Origin: Rummeliibacillus pycnus_A
GTDB taxonomy: Bacteria; Bacillota; Bacilli; Bacillales_A; Planococcaceae
DNA length: 64,000 nucleotides
Reading direction: 5' to 3'
Assembly (NCBI RefSeq): GCF_044359855.1
Contig: NZ_CP132291.1
Coordinates: 4,216,001-4,280,000, forward strand
A program made the translations under genes and the position numbers. The notes below the pieces were generated by a model. That model worked only from the letters and a program-made list of their open reading frames with translations. It made no database searches and had not been told where the DNA came from. Positions 28,005-36,699 of the stretch are shown here, one piece after another; the first letter of the stretch is position 1; every line of letters begins with the position of its first letter.

Positions 28005-29537
28005 TTGTTGAATATAGTTGTTTTTTCTTTGTACTTGATTTTTATATATTATATTGGTTTCAAGGGGTATCAACGTGTCAAGACAGCTGAGGACTTAATA
28101 GTGGCGGGCTGGAGTATGCCATTGTCTGTTGTAACGGGGAGTTTGATTGCCGCATTATTAGCGGCTCCATTCTTCTTTGCAGCAGTTGGTTCAGGCTATA
28201 CAAGTGGTGGATTTGAGGGATCTGCTACAATGGGTGGTCTAGGTACATGTATGATATTAGGCGCATTAATATGGACTAAGCCTCTTAGAAGATTAAGAGG
28301 TTGGACATTAGCAGATTACTATGGCTTACGATATGGTAGCAAAAAATTAGGTGCCTATACAGGAATTGTGATGGCAATCGCATTTGGTGTTTTCAATGCG
28401 GGCGCACTAACTGTTGGGGGAACCTATATTATCCAAACCCTTCTACAAATCGATTTTTTACCAGCTGCTTTATTGTTTGTATCTTTAACAGCGTTATATT
28501 CCGTTATAGGTGGTTTATGGGCTGTTGCATATACTGAAGTGGTTCAAGGTACACTTGCGATTGCTGGGATTCTAGGTATCACAATATTTATCATGTTCTA
28601 TTATCCTGATATTACTTTTAACCCTGACTGGTGGAATATAAGTGAATTATTTAATAAGGGTGGAGCAGAATTTTGGACGCTCTATTTAGTCTTAGCACTT
28701 GGTGATATTCCGGCTGTGGATTTAGGACAAAGGGTCGCTGCTGCAAAAAGTCCGCGTGTAGCACAGAAGAGTATGATAATTGCAGGTATAGTCATTATAG
28801 CGATCAGTTGGATGCCGGGTATGTTAGGAGAAGCTTTTAAAACAATTTACCCAAATAGTTCTAATCCTGAAACACTGATGTTAGCCTTTGCACAAGGTTA
28901 TTTCCCTCCGTTGTTATCAGCGATATTCTTAACAGCGATGGCTGCCATGGGGATGTCAACTGTTGCAGCTTGTTACGTTGCTACATCAGGGATCGTGACG
29001 AAAAACATTTATCTCGATTTTATAAATAAGAATCCGGATTCAAAAAAGTTATTATTATTCTCAAGAATAATGATACTAGTCAGTGCTGTATTAGGTTTCA
29101 TATTGGCTGTCAGTGCACAAAAAGTAATCGATTTAGCCTATTTGGCGTGGGATATTATATTTGTTACGATATTCTGGCCAATTGTCCTAGGTCCATTCTG
29201 GAAACGAGTAAGTACACCAGCTGTTTGGGCTAGTATCTCTGTAGGACTTGTCTATTATATTATTACATCTCTTACACATGTTCCTGGACCGAAAATTGAA
29301 TCGGATGGCTTTATCGGATTGTTAAGTGAGCTGTGGTTAATACCTGGTTTCTCAGGAGTTGTTATTTCTGGAATTACAATCGTCGTTGTAAGCCTCATCA
29401 TCCCGCCTTCACAACACGTTCTCGACATGCATGAAATCGAGAAAGATAAATCATTAGATGAAGTAGGCAGCAAAGTAGAAATAAAATCAACTGAAAACCA
29501 AATAGATAAGTTGCAAAAGAATGTGAAAATAAATTAA
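28005..29537 (+). CDS. Sodium:solute symporter (SSS family)
   Basis: A 510-residue secondary transporter with about 13 membrane helices. Family features are VAGWSMPLSVVTGSLIAALLA, TLADYYGLRYGSK, YSVIGGLWAVAYTEVVQG and the sodium-site region around MAAMGMSTVAACYVATSG. The start is TTG with GGGAG eight bases upstream and only 23 bases after the SDR stop. It is the third gene of the chemoreceptor operon. The soluble C-terminal tail is highly charged. The ligand may be a polyol, carboxylate or amino acid; sequence alone does not decide. Confidence 0.93.
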   Translation: MLNIVVFSLYLIFIYYIGFKGYQRVKTAEDLIVAGWSMPLSVVTGSLIAALLAAPFFFAAVGSGYTSGGFEGSATMGGLGTCMILGALIWTKPLRRLRGWTLADYYGLRYGSKKLGAYTGIVMAIAFGVFNAGALTVGGTYIIQTLLQIDFLPAALLFVSLTALYSVIGGLWAVAYTEVVQGTLAIAGILGITIFIMFYYPDITFNPDWWNISELFNKGGAEFWTLYLVLALGDIPAVDLGQRVAAAKSPRVAQKSMIIAGIVIIAISWMPGMLGEAFKTIYPNSSNPETLMLAFAQGYFPPLLSAIFLTAMAAMGMSTVAACYVATSGIVTKNIYLDFINKNPDSKKLLLFSRIMILVSAVLGFILAVSAQKVIDLAYLAWDIIFVTIFWPIVLGPFWKRVSTPAVWASISVGLVYYIITSLTHVPGPKIESDGFIGLLSELWLIPGFSGVVISGITIVVVSLIIPPSQHVLDMHEIEKDKSLDEVGSKVEIKSTENQIDKLQKNVKIN

Positions 29538-29560
29538 GAATCATGTTAGATCGACCAAAA

Positions 29561-29590
29561 ACACTCGAAAATAAAATCGAGTGTTTTTTT
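29561..29590 (+). terminator. Terminator after the symporter (twin A)
   Basis: ACACTCGA pairs with TCGAGTGT, then TTTTTTT. The flanking GACCAAAA is shared with the terminator at 33389. Confidence 0.9.
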
Positions 29591-29599
29591 TGGTGCTCA

Positions 29600-29955
29600 G
29601 CATGAGCGTAGTCTATAGAGTACAAGTCCCGAGCCACGAAGACAGAAGCAGTGGTTAGCCAAACACAAACATACTAACATTAGTAGAAGTGAAGGAAGGT
29701 AGTAGACACCCTGGGACCATTTTGAGTTCGTATCGCAAACCACACCCTTATGAGAATCAGTTTAGTATGTTGGATCCTAAGAGATCGTACAAGAGCAGGT
29801 TTCGATAAGGTTTTTGTGAAGACTTCTATGAATTAGTTAAGAGATGGGAATTTATATGAAACATGTCATTGCATTTGATGTAAGCATGAAAAAGCTCTAT
29901 GGTGTATAAAAAACCCACAATTTTTTGGGGGAATAGACTCATATTTGACAGACAA
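29600..29955 (+). mobile_element. IS110-family element, internally deleted, keeping its 5' leader
   Basis: A 17-codon frame at 29856-29909 (MKHVIAFDVSMKKLYGV) matches the first residues of IS110-type DEDD transposases, including the first catalytic Asp in AFDVS, then stops. Upstream, 29600-29855 is non-coding and more G+C-rich than its surroundings, as expected for the leader that in IS110 elements encodes the bridge RNA. After the stop, an A/T-hairpin (CCCACA..TTTGGGG) may be from the 3' end. The body of the transposase is missing, so the copy cannot move by itself. The element edges are approximate. Confidence 0.6.
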
Positions 29956-30023
29956 CCATTGTAAATAGAGTGATGCTCATTGTACAGTAGAGAAGTGGTA
30001 ATTTTTTGAAAGGAAATGATTAA

Positions 30024-33000
30024 GTGAAGAAAAGCAAGACATTCATAATAATATCCATTGGTATCGTTCTTATAACTACTTTAAGTATTTTTCGTTCCCT
30101 TCATTTATTCGATTCGAATACATTTCTAGCAAAAAATGGTGTTCTTTCTTTGCAGAAATGGGATTCGACGAAGGAAAGTATTGTCGAGCTTAATGGAGAG
30201 TGGGATTTTTATCCGAATGAATTAATCGTTCCTAGTCCGAATAAGGATGTATTTGAAAATTATCGAAGTATACATAAATTAATTCATGTGCCTGAAGATT
30301 GGAATAATTATATTTCAAAAGATACTACTCCTTACGGTGTTGGCACCTACCGATTACTTATTCATGTTCCAAAGAATGATCATTATGGGATAAAGCTAAA
30401 TACGATTCGTGACGCAAGTAAAGTGTATATAAACGGTGTCGAACTTGGATCAGCAGGTGTTCCTTCTGAAAAAAAGCAAGACTATCGATTTGATTTCAAA
30501 AAGTATGTCTTATTAGAGAATAGTAGTGATCGAACATTGGATATCGTTATTCAAGTGGCGAACCAAGAATATGCTAGAGGTGGGATTGTCAACTCAATAG
30601 AATTTGGTAAGGCTGATCAAATACTAGCCCAAAAAGAAAGGGAAAGATTTATTCAAGCATTACTCATTGCAGGATACCTTCTTTTTTCCTTGATTTATTT
30701 AGCTGTACATTTTCAAAATAAAAAAAGAAATCGATATGAAGTGTATTTTAGTCTGTATTGTTTATCGGAAGGCGTGTATGTCTCTACTGTAAACGAAAGA
30801 TGGATTTACTTATTGTTTCCAGAAATCACCCCAACTGTACAAGTAGAAATACAGATGTTTGTTCATAGTTTATCCATTATATTTTTCCTTTTGTTTATCT
30901 ATCATTTTTTTAACTCGTTTGCTAATAAAAAAGTCGTTACTCTATTAAGTACGATGATGGCTCTTCAAGCATTTTCGTTACTAGTGTTTTGCACAATTCA
31001 TGATATATTCCAATATATTCCTTTTCAATCCGTTCAAATAGTAGTATCACTTACTACTAGTGTTAGTTATATCTATATATTTACTATTTTAGTCAAAGCT
31101 TCTTTACAAAAAACGGATGAATCTAAATATGTTCTAATTAGTGTAATTTCTTTTTTAGCTTATGTTTTCCTACTTGCAATGCAATTATTATATGAAATAG
31201 AAATTGAAAGTTCATCGCTCGTATTATTTTTAATCATGGCGATGAGTTTATCCTTATTGATGAACTACCGTTCTCAATTGGCCTTTCATAAAGTAGAAGA
31301 ACTATCTGAAGAACTTCTCGTATATGACAAACTAAAGGATGAGTTTTTAGCAAAGACCTCGCATGAGCTGAGTACACCTCTCCATGTAATTCTTAACCTT
31401 TCACAATCACTAATGGAAGGTACGGAGGGACCATTAAAAAAGCAGCAACAAGAAAGTGTTATATTAATACACAATGTTGGAAGAAGGTTAGCAAGTTTAG
31501 TAAACGATTTGTTATTTATAGCGAAAATTAAAAAAGGAGAAATTTCTATTGTTCCGCGACCAATAAGCATTTATATAGTGGAAGATGTACTTGCTGAGAT
31601 GGCGTATTTAATTCCATCAACGCAACCCGTCAAATTAGTAAACAATATTCCAAGGAATTTGCCACTTGTCTATACAGATGAACAAAAACTCAAACAAGTC
31701 TTTTTTAATCTGATACACAATGCTATTAAATTTACTAAGAAAGGAACAATAACTATTTCTGCGAAAGTAAGAGATGAACAAATGATTGTATCAGTAGAGG
31801 ATACTGGTCGGGGGATAACAAAAGAGCATTATGACTTCATATTTTCTACCTTTTATCAAGAAGAGAGTAGTAAGTCTGGAAACGCAAAGGGACTCGGTTT
31901 AGGACTAAGTATTACGAAACAAATAGTAGAGGAAACAGGTGGGCGTATTTGGGTTGCTTCTGAAGTCGGAAAAGGTTCTTGTTTCACATTTACTATTCCA
32001 ATAGCAAATGAACTTCAGTTGCTCGAACCTACGGAAACAGAAAGTAATAAAAAGTCAGAGCCAATTATTTCTTCGCCTATAAGAGAACAAGAAAAGCAGG
32101 TATTATCAAAAAAAATTTCTGGCACAAAGCCTTATACCATATTAGTTGTAGATGATGAGCCTGCAAACTTAAAAGTCCTCATTAATATGATCCAATCATT
32201 GGAATATAGCGTGATAGCAGTTGGTAGTGGGGAAGAAGCATTGGAAATTGTAAAAACAGAAAAGGTTGATTTAATGATTTTAGATTTAATGATGCCTAAT
32301 ATGACAGGATATGAGGTTTGTAAAACAGTTCGAAAGGAATACGACTTAGTAGAGTTGCCAGTTATTATTTTAACAGCAGCTAGTCAAATATACGATTTAG
32401 TTCTTTCATTCCAGCTGGGAGCAAATGATTACTTGCAAAAACCAGTTAATATGGAGGAATTAAAAGTTCGAATAGAGTCCTTACTATCAATCAAAAAATC
32501 CGCACTAGATGCAGTTAATAATGAATTGAGTCGCTTTTCTTCTCAAATAACGCCACATTTCTTGTATAACACATTGAATACCATTATTGGACTAAGTTAT
32601 AAAGATCAAGAGAAAACACGTGAAGCGTTAGATTATTTGGCTACATACTTCCGAGCAAAATTAGATGTCCGCAAACAACGTTCACTCGTTTCTTTAGTAG
32701 ATGAAGTAGAACTAGTACAAGCTTATTTAGCAATCGAACAAATGCGTTTTGGGGAACGGTTAAATATTGTGTATAATATCGACGAAGCAATTGAAACCTA
32801 TATTCCCACAATGACAATTCAACCTTTAGTGGAAAATGCTGTTCAACATGGCATTTCTAAAAATCCAGATGGCGGAACACTGCGGCTAATAATCGAACGG
32901 GAACAGAAGAACGTAAAAATCATTATTCAGGATAATGGTGTTGGCATTCCTCAAGAAAAACAACAGGAACTATTAAGTGGTAAAAATGAAAGACTAGGTT

Positions 33001-33131
33001 TTACCAATCCATTTAATAAACTATCTCTTATAAAAGGAGCTAGTTTTCGACTTGATAGTGAAGAAGGAAAAGGTACAGAGATTACCATCCGAATACCTGA
33101 GATAAAAGACAAAGAGAGTACAATTTATTGA
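30024..33131 (+). CDS. Hybrid sensor: 7TMR-DISM receptor, HisKA kinase, receiver and LytS-type second kinase
   Basis: A 1035-residue membrane signalling protein starting with GTG (AAAGGAAAT upstream). Order: signal/membrane helix 1, extracellular jelly-roll sensor (about 40-200) with LNGEWDFYPNE and GVGTYRLLIHVP, seven membrane helices (about 210-415), HisKA with H447 in AKTSHELSTPL, ATPase with HNAIKFTKKG and DTGRGI, receiver with D754 in LMILDLMMPN, then a LytS-like kinase with H845 in QITPHFLYNTLN and a second ATPase with LVENAVQHGI and DNGVGI. Two histidine-kinase modules on one chain could integrate two phosphate routes. No response-regulator gene is adjacent, so the final output partner is elsewhere. 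Confidence 0.93.
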   Translation: MKKSKTFIIISIGIVLITTLSIFRSLHLFDSNTFLAKNGVLSLQKWDSTKESIVELNGEWDFYPNELIVPSPNKDVFENYRSIHKLIHVPEDWNNYISKDTTPYGVGTYRLLIHVPKNDHYGIKLNTIRDASKVYINGVELGSAGVPSEKKQDYRFDFKKYVLLENSSDRTLDIVIQVANQEYARGGIVNSIEFGKADQILAQKERERFIQALLIAGYLLFSLIYLAVHFQNKKRNRYEVYFSLYCLSEGVYVSTVNERWIYLLFPEITPTVQVEIQMFVHSLSIIFFLLFIYHFFNSFANKKVVTLLSTMMALQAFSLLVFCTIHDIFQYIPFQSVQIVVSLTTSVSYIYIFTILVKASLQKTDESKYVLISVISFLAYVFLLAMQLLYEIEIESSSLVLFLIMAMSLSLLMNYRSQLAFHKVEELSEELLVYDKLKDEFLAKTSHELSTPLHVILNLSQSLMEGTEGPLKKQQQESVILIHNVGRRLASLVNDLLFIAKIKKGEISIVPRPISIYIVEDVLAEMAYLIPSTQPVKLVNNIPRNLPLVYTDEQKLKQVFFNLIHNAIKFTKKGTITISAKVRDEQMIVSVEDTGRGITKEHYDFIFSTFYQEESSKSGNAKGLGLGLSITKQIVEETGGRIWVASEVGKGSCFTFTIPIANELQLLEPTETESNKKSEPIISSPIREQEKQVLSKKISGTKPYTILVVDDEPANLKVLINMIQSLEYSVIAVGSGEEALEIVKTEKVDLMILDLMMPNMTGYEVCKTVRKEYDLVELPVIILTAASQIYDLVLSFQLGANDYLQKPVNMEELKVRIESLLSIKKSALDAVNNELSRFSSQITPHFLYNTLNTIIGLSYKDQEKTREALDYLATYFRAKLDVRKQRSLVSLVDEVELVQAYLAIEQMRFGERLNIVYNIDEAIETYIPTMTIQPLVENAVQHGISKNPDGGTLRLIIEREQKNVKIIIQDNGVGIPQEKQQELLSGKNERLGFTNPFNKLSLIKGASFRLDSEEGKGTEITIRIPEIKDKESTIY

Positions 33132-33183
33132 TGATAAAAGTCTAAAATTAGATGCATCATGGAAAGAGATTTATCCCGCATTA

Positions 33184-33311
33184 ACGGGCAGTAATACCCC
33201 AACCTCAAGATTGAGAGAGAAGCAAAGAGGATAGGTGGGGGATAACTGCCCGTAAAAGCCCGATTGGTTCAACTAACCATCAGTGGGGGATGAAGAAAAC
33301 CCCACTGATGG
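33184..33311 (+). ncRNA. Highly structured intergenic RNA/repeat
   Basis: Outer stem ACGGGCAGT (33184-33192) with ACTGCCCGT (33245-33253) encloses a CCCC/GGGG inner stem. A second perfect 12-bp hairpin, CCATCAGTGGGG (33277-33288) with CCCCACTGATGG (33300-33311), follows. There is no ORF. I have an impression of similar elements between genes in other bacilli, unverified. It could be an RNA or a dispersed repeat. Confidence 0.55.
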
Positions 33312-33388
33312 AAGTTTCACTTTATATTCGGTTGATGATGCGATTCTGAAAAAATGATTTAAGGATCGTACTAGATGATAGACCAAAA

Positions 33389-33418
33389 ACACTCGAAAAA
33401 AAATCGAGTGTTTTTTTT
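33389..33418 (+). terminator. Terminator (twin B) before the prophage module
   Basis: ACACTCGA with TCGAGTGT, then TTTTTTTT; nearly identical, with its flank, to the terminator at 29561. Confidence 0.9.
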
Positions 33419-33492
33419 CGTACAAAAAATTTTCATCAAACCTGTCCTCTTTTCAAAACATCTGTCTATTTAAGAGGTGAGGAGGAGATTAC

Positions 33493-33822
33493 ATGATATT
33501 TAACGATTTACCCGTTCTCACAACAAAGAACCTAGCAGAAAGACTGGGCGTAGGACCTAGAAGTTTGATCAGGGGTTTTGATCGTCAGCGCAACAAATTT
33601 ATGGATGGTAAGCATTTTTTTGTAGTGACAGGGGATGAGCTTGTAAAAGTGAAAAGGGAACTGAAGGATTCCAAACACGCATGCATTCTCTATTTATGGA
33701 CGGAGGAGGGGGCATTTTTATTGGCCAAATTCCTGCGGGATGTCAGCTCATGGGAGTCCTATTTGCAAAATGTATTTACCTACTATGAAGAAAATAGGCA
33801 GCATCAAGATCAAGGAACATAG
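33493..33822 (+). CDS. ORF6N-type phage antirepressor-like DNA-binding protein
   Basis: A 109-residue protein with the pattern of the ORF6N domain found at the N-terminus of phage antirepressors: LTTKNLAERLGVGPRSLIR, then FMDGKHFFVVTGDEL, and LYLWTEEGAFLLAKFL. It lacks the C-terminal domain of longer antirepressors. GAGGAGGAG is upstream. It opens a small block of phage/plasmid-type replication genes that all run rightward, and it may regulate them. Confidence 0.8.
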   Translation: MIFNDLPVLTTKNLAERLGVGPRSLIRGFDRQRNKFMDGKHFFVVTGDELVKVKRELKDSKHACILYLWTEEGAFLLAKFLRDVSSWESYLQNVFTYYEENRQHQDQGT

Positions 33823-33900
33823 TAATAGTTTGCAATGGAAACGGAAATTCTACTCGCAGTGGCAGATGCTGCTGCGAGAACTTAACTGGAGGGATTTGTA

Positions 33901-34653
33901 ATGAAACTAATCATAAATCAAACACCACTTCTGGTCATACCAGATCTAGCAGTCATGTTAGGAATAAATGAAGCCATGATACTTCAACAGCTGCATTATC
34001 GTTTGAATGGTTCACCACTTAAAGACGACGGCCACACTTGGTATCAGCATACTTATGAAAGTTGGGTCAAACAATTTCCGTTTTTATCGGTCACCACGAT
34101 TAAACGGACATTTCTTAAACTTGAAAAAATGAACTATATCATCTCTACGAAGAAGTTTAATTCGACGAAATATGACCAACGAAAGTGGTATCGCATCAAT
34201 TATGATCTTCTTTATCATGAACTGGAGGTTCAAATTGATTCTTCCAATATTTCAAAAGAAACCGCGTCAACAGATCAGATGAAACTCTTTACAGAGATCG
34301 AGATGGCCCCGTATTTAAAAGAAGAAAAGAAGAAGAAAAAAGAGATAACAGCTGCCGTTATCAATTATTTGAATAAAAAAGCAGGGAAAAAATTCAAAGT
34401 TACAGCCCAGCACGAAAGAATCATCCAAGCACGAATCATCGAAGGGAATTATCTAGAGGACTTTCAGAAAGTCATTGATCACAAAGTTAAACAATGGAAA
34501 AATGACCCGAAAATGAAATACTATTTACGTCCAAGTACCTTATTTCGACCAACCAACTTTGAAAATTACCTCAACGAGCAAGGAACACAGACGAATCAAC
34601 CAATAAGTCATTACAAACCAATCGAACTCAATCTAAATGCGGGGGAAGAATAA
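33901..34653 (+). CDS. Phage-type replication protein (DnaD-like replisome organiser)
   Basis: A 250-residue protein. The N-terminal ~110 residues look like a winged-helix DNA-binding domain (AVMLGINEAMILQQLHYRL, VTTIKRTFLKLEKMNYI). A very basic linker (EEKKKKKE) follows. The C-terminal region, INYLNKKAGKKFK with RPSTLFRPTNFENYLNE, matches the conserved C-terminal domain of phage replication proteins. Such proteins load the DnaB-type helicase at a phage origin, which agrees with the helicase gene immediately downstream (one base between stop and start). GGAGGG lies before the ATG. Confidence 0.85.
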   Translation: MKLIINQTPLLVIPDLAVMLGINEAMILQQLHYRLNGSPLKDDGHTWYQHTYESWVKQFPFLSVTTIKRTFLKLEKMNYIISTKKFNSTKYDQRKWYRINYDLLYHELEVQIDSSNISKETASTDQMKLFTEIEMAPYLKEEKKKKKEITAAVINYLNKKAGKKFKVTAQHERIIQARIIEGNYLEDFQKVIDHKVKQWKNDPKMKYYLRPSTLFRPTNFENYLNEQGTQTNQPISHYKPIELNLNAGEE

Positions 34654-34654
34654 A

Positions 34655-35953
34655 ATGACAAAAAACATTAGTGCTGAACTGCTAGAAAAAAGTATTTTAG
34701 GAACCATGCTTGAGGAAAACAATCTCGTAACAGATAGTGGCATTTGGAGAGAAATGTTTCAAATCCAGCGACATGCTGCTATTTTTCAAGAAATGTATAA
34801 TCTAGCAAACGACAGAAAACCCGTTGATTATATCACTTTACTTCAAGTAATGGACCCTAATGTCTCAGGAGGTGCCACTTACTTAGCAAGCCTGACCAAC
34901 TTTGCATGTAGCCCCAAATTCGATGCTTATTGTGAAATGCTCATCACTTCTTGGCGTGAAAAGAAAAAGAACGCCATTTTGTTTCAAGCACATACAGACG
35001 ATTGGTCCATTGAATCCGTACAAAAAGCTTTAGACACTTTACAAACAGATCTTCACACAACTGAAACAAATATTCAACAGGACCTTCTAGAATTGGAACA
35101 CCTTCCGTTCAAACCGATGCCACCACAACAAGTTGTCCCAACTAACATAGTTGATCTGGAAAAGCTCATTGAGGGATTCAGACCAAGTGAGCTGACAATT
35201 ATTGCAGGCAGACCTTCCATGGGGAAAACGGATGTCATGAACCATTTTGCACTTCAGGCAGGATGGGCAGGCTATTTACCAATCGTATTTTCACTCGAAA
35301 TGAGCAAGAAGATACTCATCGAGCGATTAATCTCCGACTGTGGCAAAATTAGCAGATTGAAAATGCGTGACCCTTACAATCTTTTCTCAGAAAAACAACG
35401 GAAAGATTGGTTGAATACGTTAAACAAACTATTAAAAGCAATGATCCATATCGACGATCGAGGGGGAATAACCGTCAATCAAATTCGTGCACAAGCAAGA
35501 AAAATCATCCACCAAAATCCAGCACGCAAACCGATTATCTTCATCGATTACTTACAAATTATCACCAGTGTAGAAGCTACCACTAACCAAGTATTTTCCA
35601 TCGGTCAAATCAGCTGGGCACTCAAACAAATGGCAAAAGAACTCAATTGCCCAGTCGTCTGCCTCTCCCAGCTAAACCGCAGCGTCGAAAATCGCGCCAG
35701 CAAACGCCCACTCATGAGCGACCTACGCGATTCCGGCAATATCGAACAAGATGCAGACGTCATCATCCTTCTATACCGACAAGACTATTACGAAAAACTA
35801 GAAGCAGAAGGCAACATGGACTATAACAAAGTCTCAGAAGTACTCGAACTAATCGTCACCAAAAACCGCAACGGCCCAACAGGTACAGTCCCGGTAAACT
35901 ATTCCAAATCAACAGGACAAATCCGAGATATTAATAATGAACATGCAAAGTAG
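34655..35953 (+). CDS. DnaB-like replicative helicase of phage/plasmid type
   Basis: A RecA-fold hexameric helicase of 432 residues. The short N-terminal domain starts AELLEKSILGTMLEE. Walker A is GRPSMGKT (185-192), Walker B is IIFIDYLQI, and CLSQLNRSVENR and RDSGNIEQDADVIILLYR are typical DnaB motifs. I use ATG 34655 (MTKNISAE), preceded by GGGGGAAG; an upstream in-frame ATG at 34637 lies inside the previous gene and has no ribosome site. It is shorter and more diverged than chromosomal DnaB, supporting a prophage or plasmid origin. Confidence 0.92.
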   Translation: MTKNISAELLEKSILGTMLEENNLVTDSGIWREMFQIQRHAAIFQEMYNLANDRKPVDYITLLQVMDPNVSGGATYLASLTNFACSPKFDAYCEMLITSWREKKKNAILFQAHTDDWSIESVQKALDTLQTDLHTTETNIQQDLLELEHLPFKPMPPQQVVPTNIVDLEKLIEGFRPSELTIIAGRPSMGKTDVMNHFALQAGWAGYLPIVFSLEMSKKILIERLISDCGKISRLKMRDPYNLFSEKQRKDWLNTLNKLLKAMIHIDDRGGITVNQIRAQARKIIHQNPARKPIIFIDYLQIITSVEATTNQVFSIGQISWALKQMAKELNCPVVCLSQLNRSVENRASKRPLMSDLRDSGNIEQDADVIILLYRQDYYEKLEAEGNMDYNKVSEVLELIVTKNRNGPTGTVPVNYSKSTGQIRDINNEHAK

Positions 35954-36448
35954 GTGATGAGCATTACTTCTGTCAAAGATTTAATGAAAGATGCCATTGA
36001 ATATGACGAATCCTTTTTAGCTCATTTCATCTACTTTGTGATAGGAAGAGGGAAAATAAATGAAAAAGATCGCAAAGAAAAGCTGATGGAGATTCAGTTA
36101 ACGGAGCAGGAGAAGGAAGAATTTTTTGAAATGTATGATCGTGATGAACTTGGCATGAAGAGAATCCTGTTATATGCGGTGAAGGTTTCGGATAGAACTC
36201 ACAGTTATGCATTTTATTTTGCCGAAACTCCTGAGCAAGTTGTTGATTTGCATGAAGTGATTTATAAATGGCGGCCGGAAAGAATACATAATGTGCATCG
36301 GCAGTGGTTGTATCGGGAGGTTTATGATGTTGGGACTGGGAAGGTGGAGAGTTTTAAGGAGATGTTGGGTAGGGTGGTGGAAGTGCCTTTGTATTTGGGG
36401 GAAGTGGGGGATAGTTATTATTTTTTGGTTAAAGAAAGAAGTAACTAG
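35954..36448 (+). CDS. Uncharacterised protein of the replication module
   Basis: A 164-residue, charged, soluble protein starting with GTG/ATG directly after the helicase stop. It is co-transcribed with the module. Visible features are acidic helices (EIQLTEQEKEEFFEMYDRDE) and a middle segment, SYAFYFAETPEQVVDLHEV. I recognise no domain. The 3' end is noticeably richer in G than its neighbours. It is likely a phage/plasmid accessory protein. Confidence 0.65.
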   Translation: MMSITSVKDLMKDAIEYDESFLAHFIYFVIGRGKINEKDRKEKLMEIQLTEQEKEEFFEMYDRDELGMKRILLYAVKVSDRTHSYAFYFAETPEQVVDLHEVIYKWRPERIHNVHRQWLYREVYDVGTGKVESFKEMLGRVVEVPLYLGEVGDSYYFLVKERSN

Positions 36449-36552
36449 ATTAAGTGAGCGGTCTGAGGTGTCGAGAGTTGGAGCTGTGTCGCCAAGTTAA
36501 TAAGAGGGAACAGAATATTATGTGTTAAAAATATCCTTCTTTACTATAAACG

Positions 36553-36573
36553 AGAACGAATGTTCGTTATAAT
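36553..36573 (+). promoter_or_regulatory. LexA (SOS) box overlapping a -10 promoter element
   Basis: GAAC-GAAT-GTTC at 36554-36565 fits the Gram-positive LexA consensus GAAC-N4-GTTC. TATAAT at 36568-36573 immediately follows. The -35 element is weak. This promoter would drive the folded leader and the holin-like toxin gene under DNA-damage control. Confidence 0.7.
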
Positions 36574-36620
36574 ATACTTGTAATAGTTTGGTACTCAAGG
36601 GTGGTTGGCACACTCCCAAT

Positions 36621-36686
36621 CAAGGAACGCAGACTAAAAGCACCACATCCTGTGGTAACGTCTGCATGACCCACATCGTGTGGGCC
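36621..36686 (+). ncRNA. Folded leader RNA of the toxin gene (covarying with 2566-2630)
   Basis: Two adjacent hairpins: GCAGAC (36629-36634) with GTCTGC (36660-36665) enclosing ACCACA/TGTGGT, then CCCACA-TCG-TGTGGG at 36670-36684. The copy at 2566-2630 has the same length and loops but changed stems, with paired changes (CCAACA/TGTTGG, GCCAC/GTGGC, AAGCC/GGCTT). The toxin Shine-Dalgarno GGGGG lies just after the second hairpin, so the structure may control its translation. Confidence 0.7.
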
Positions 36687-36699
36687 CGGGGGCGATGCC

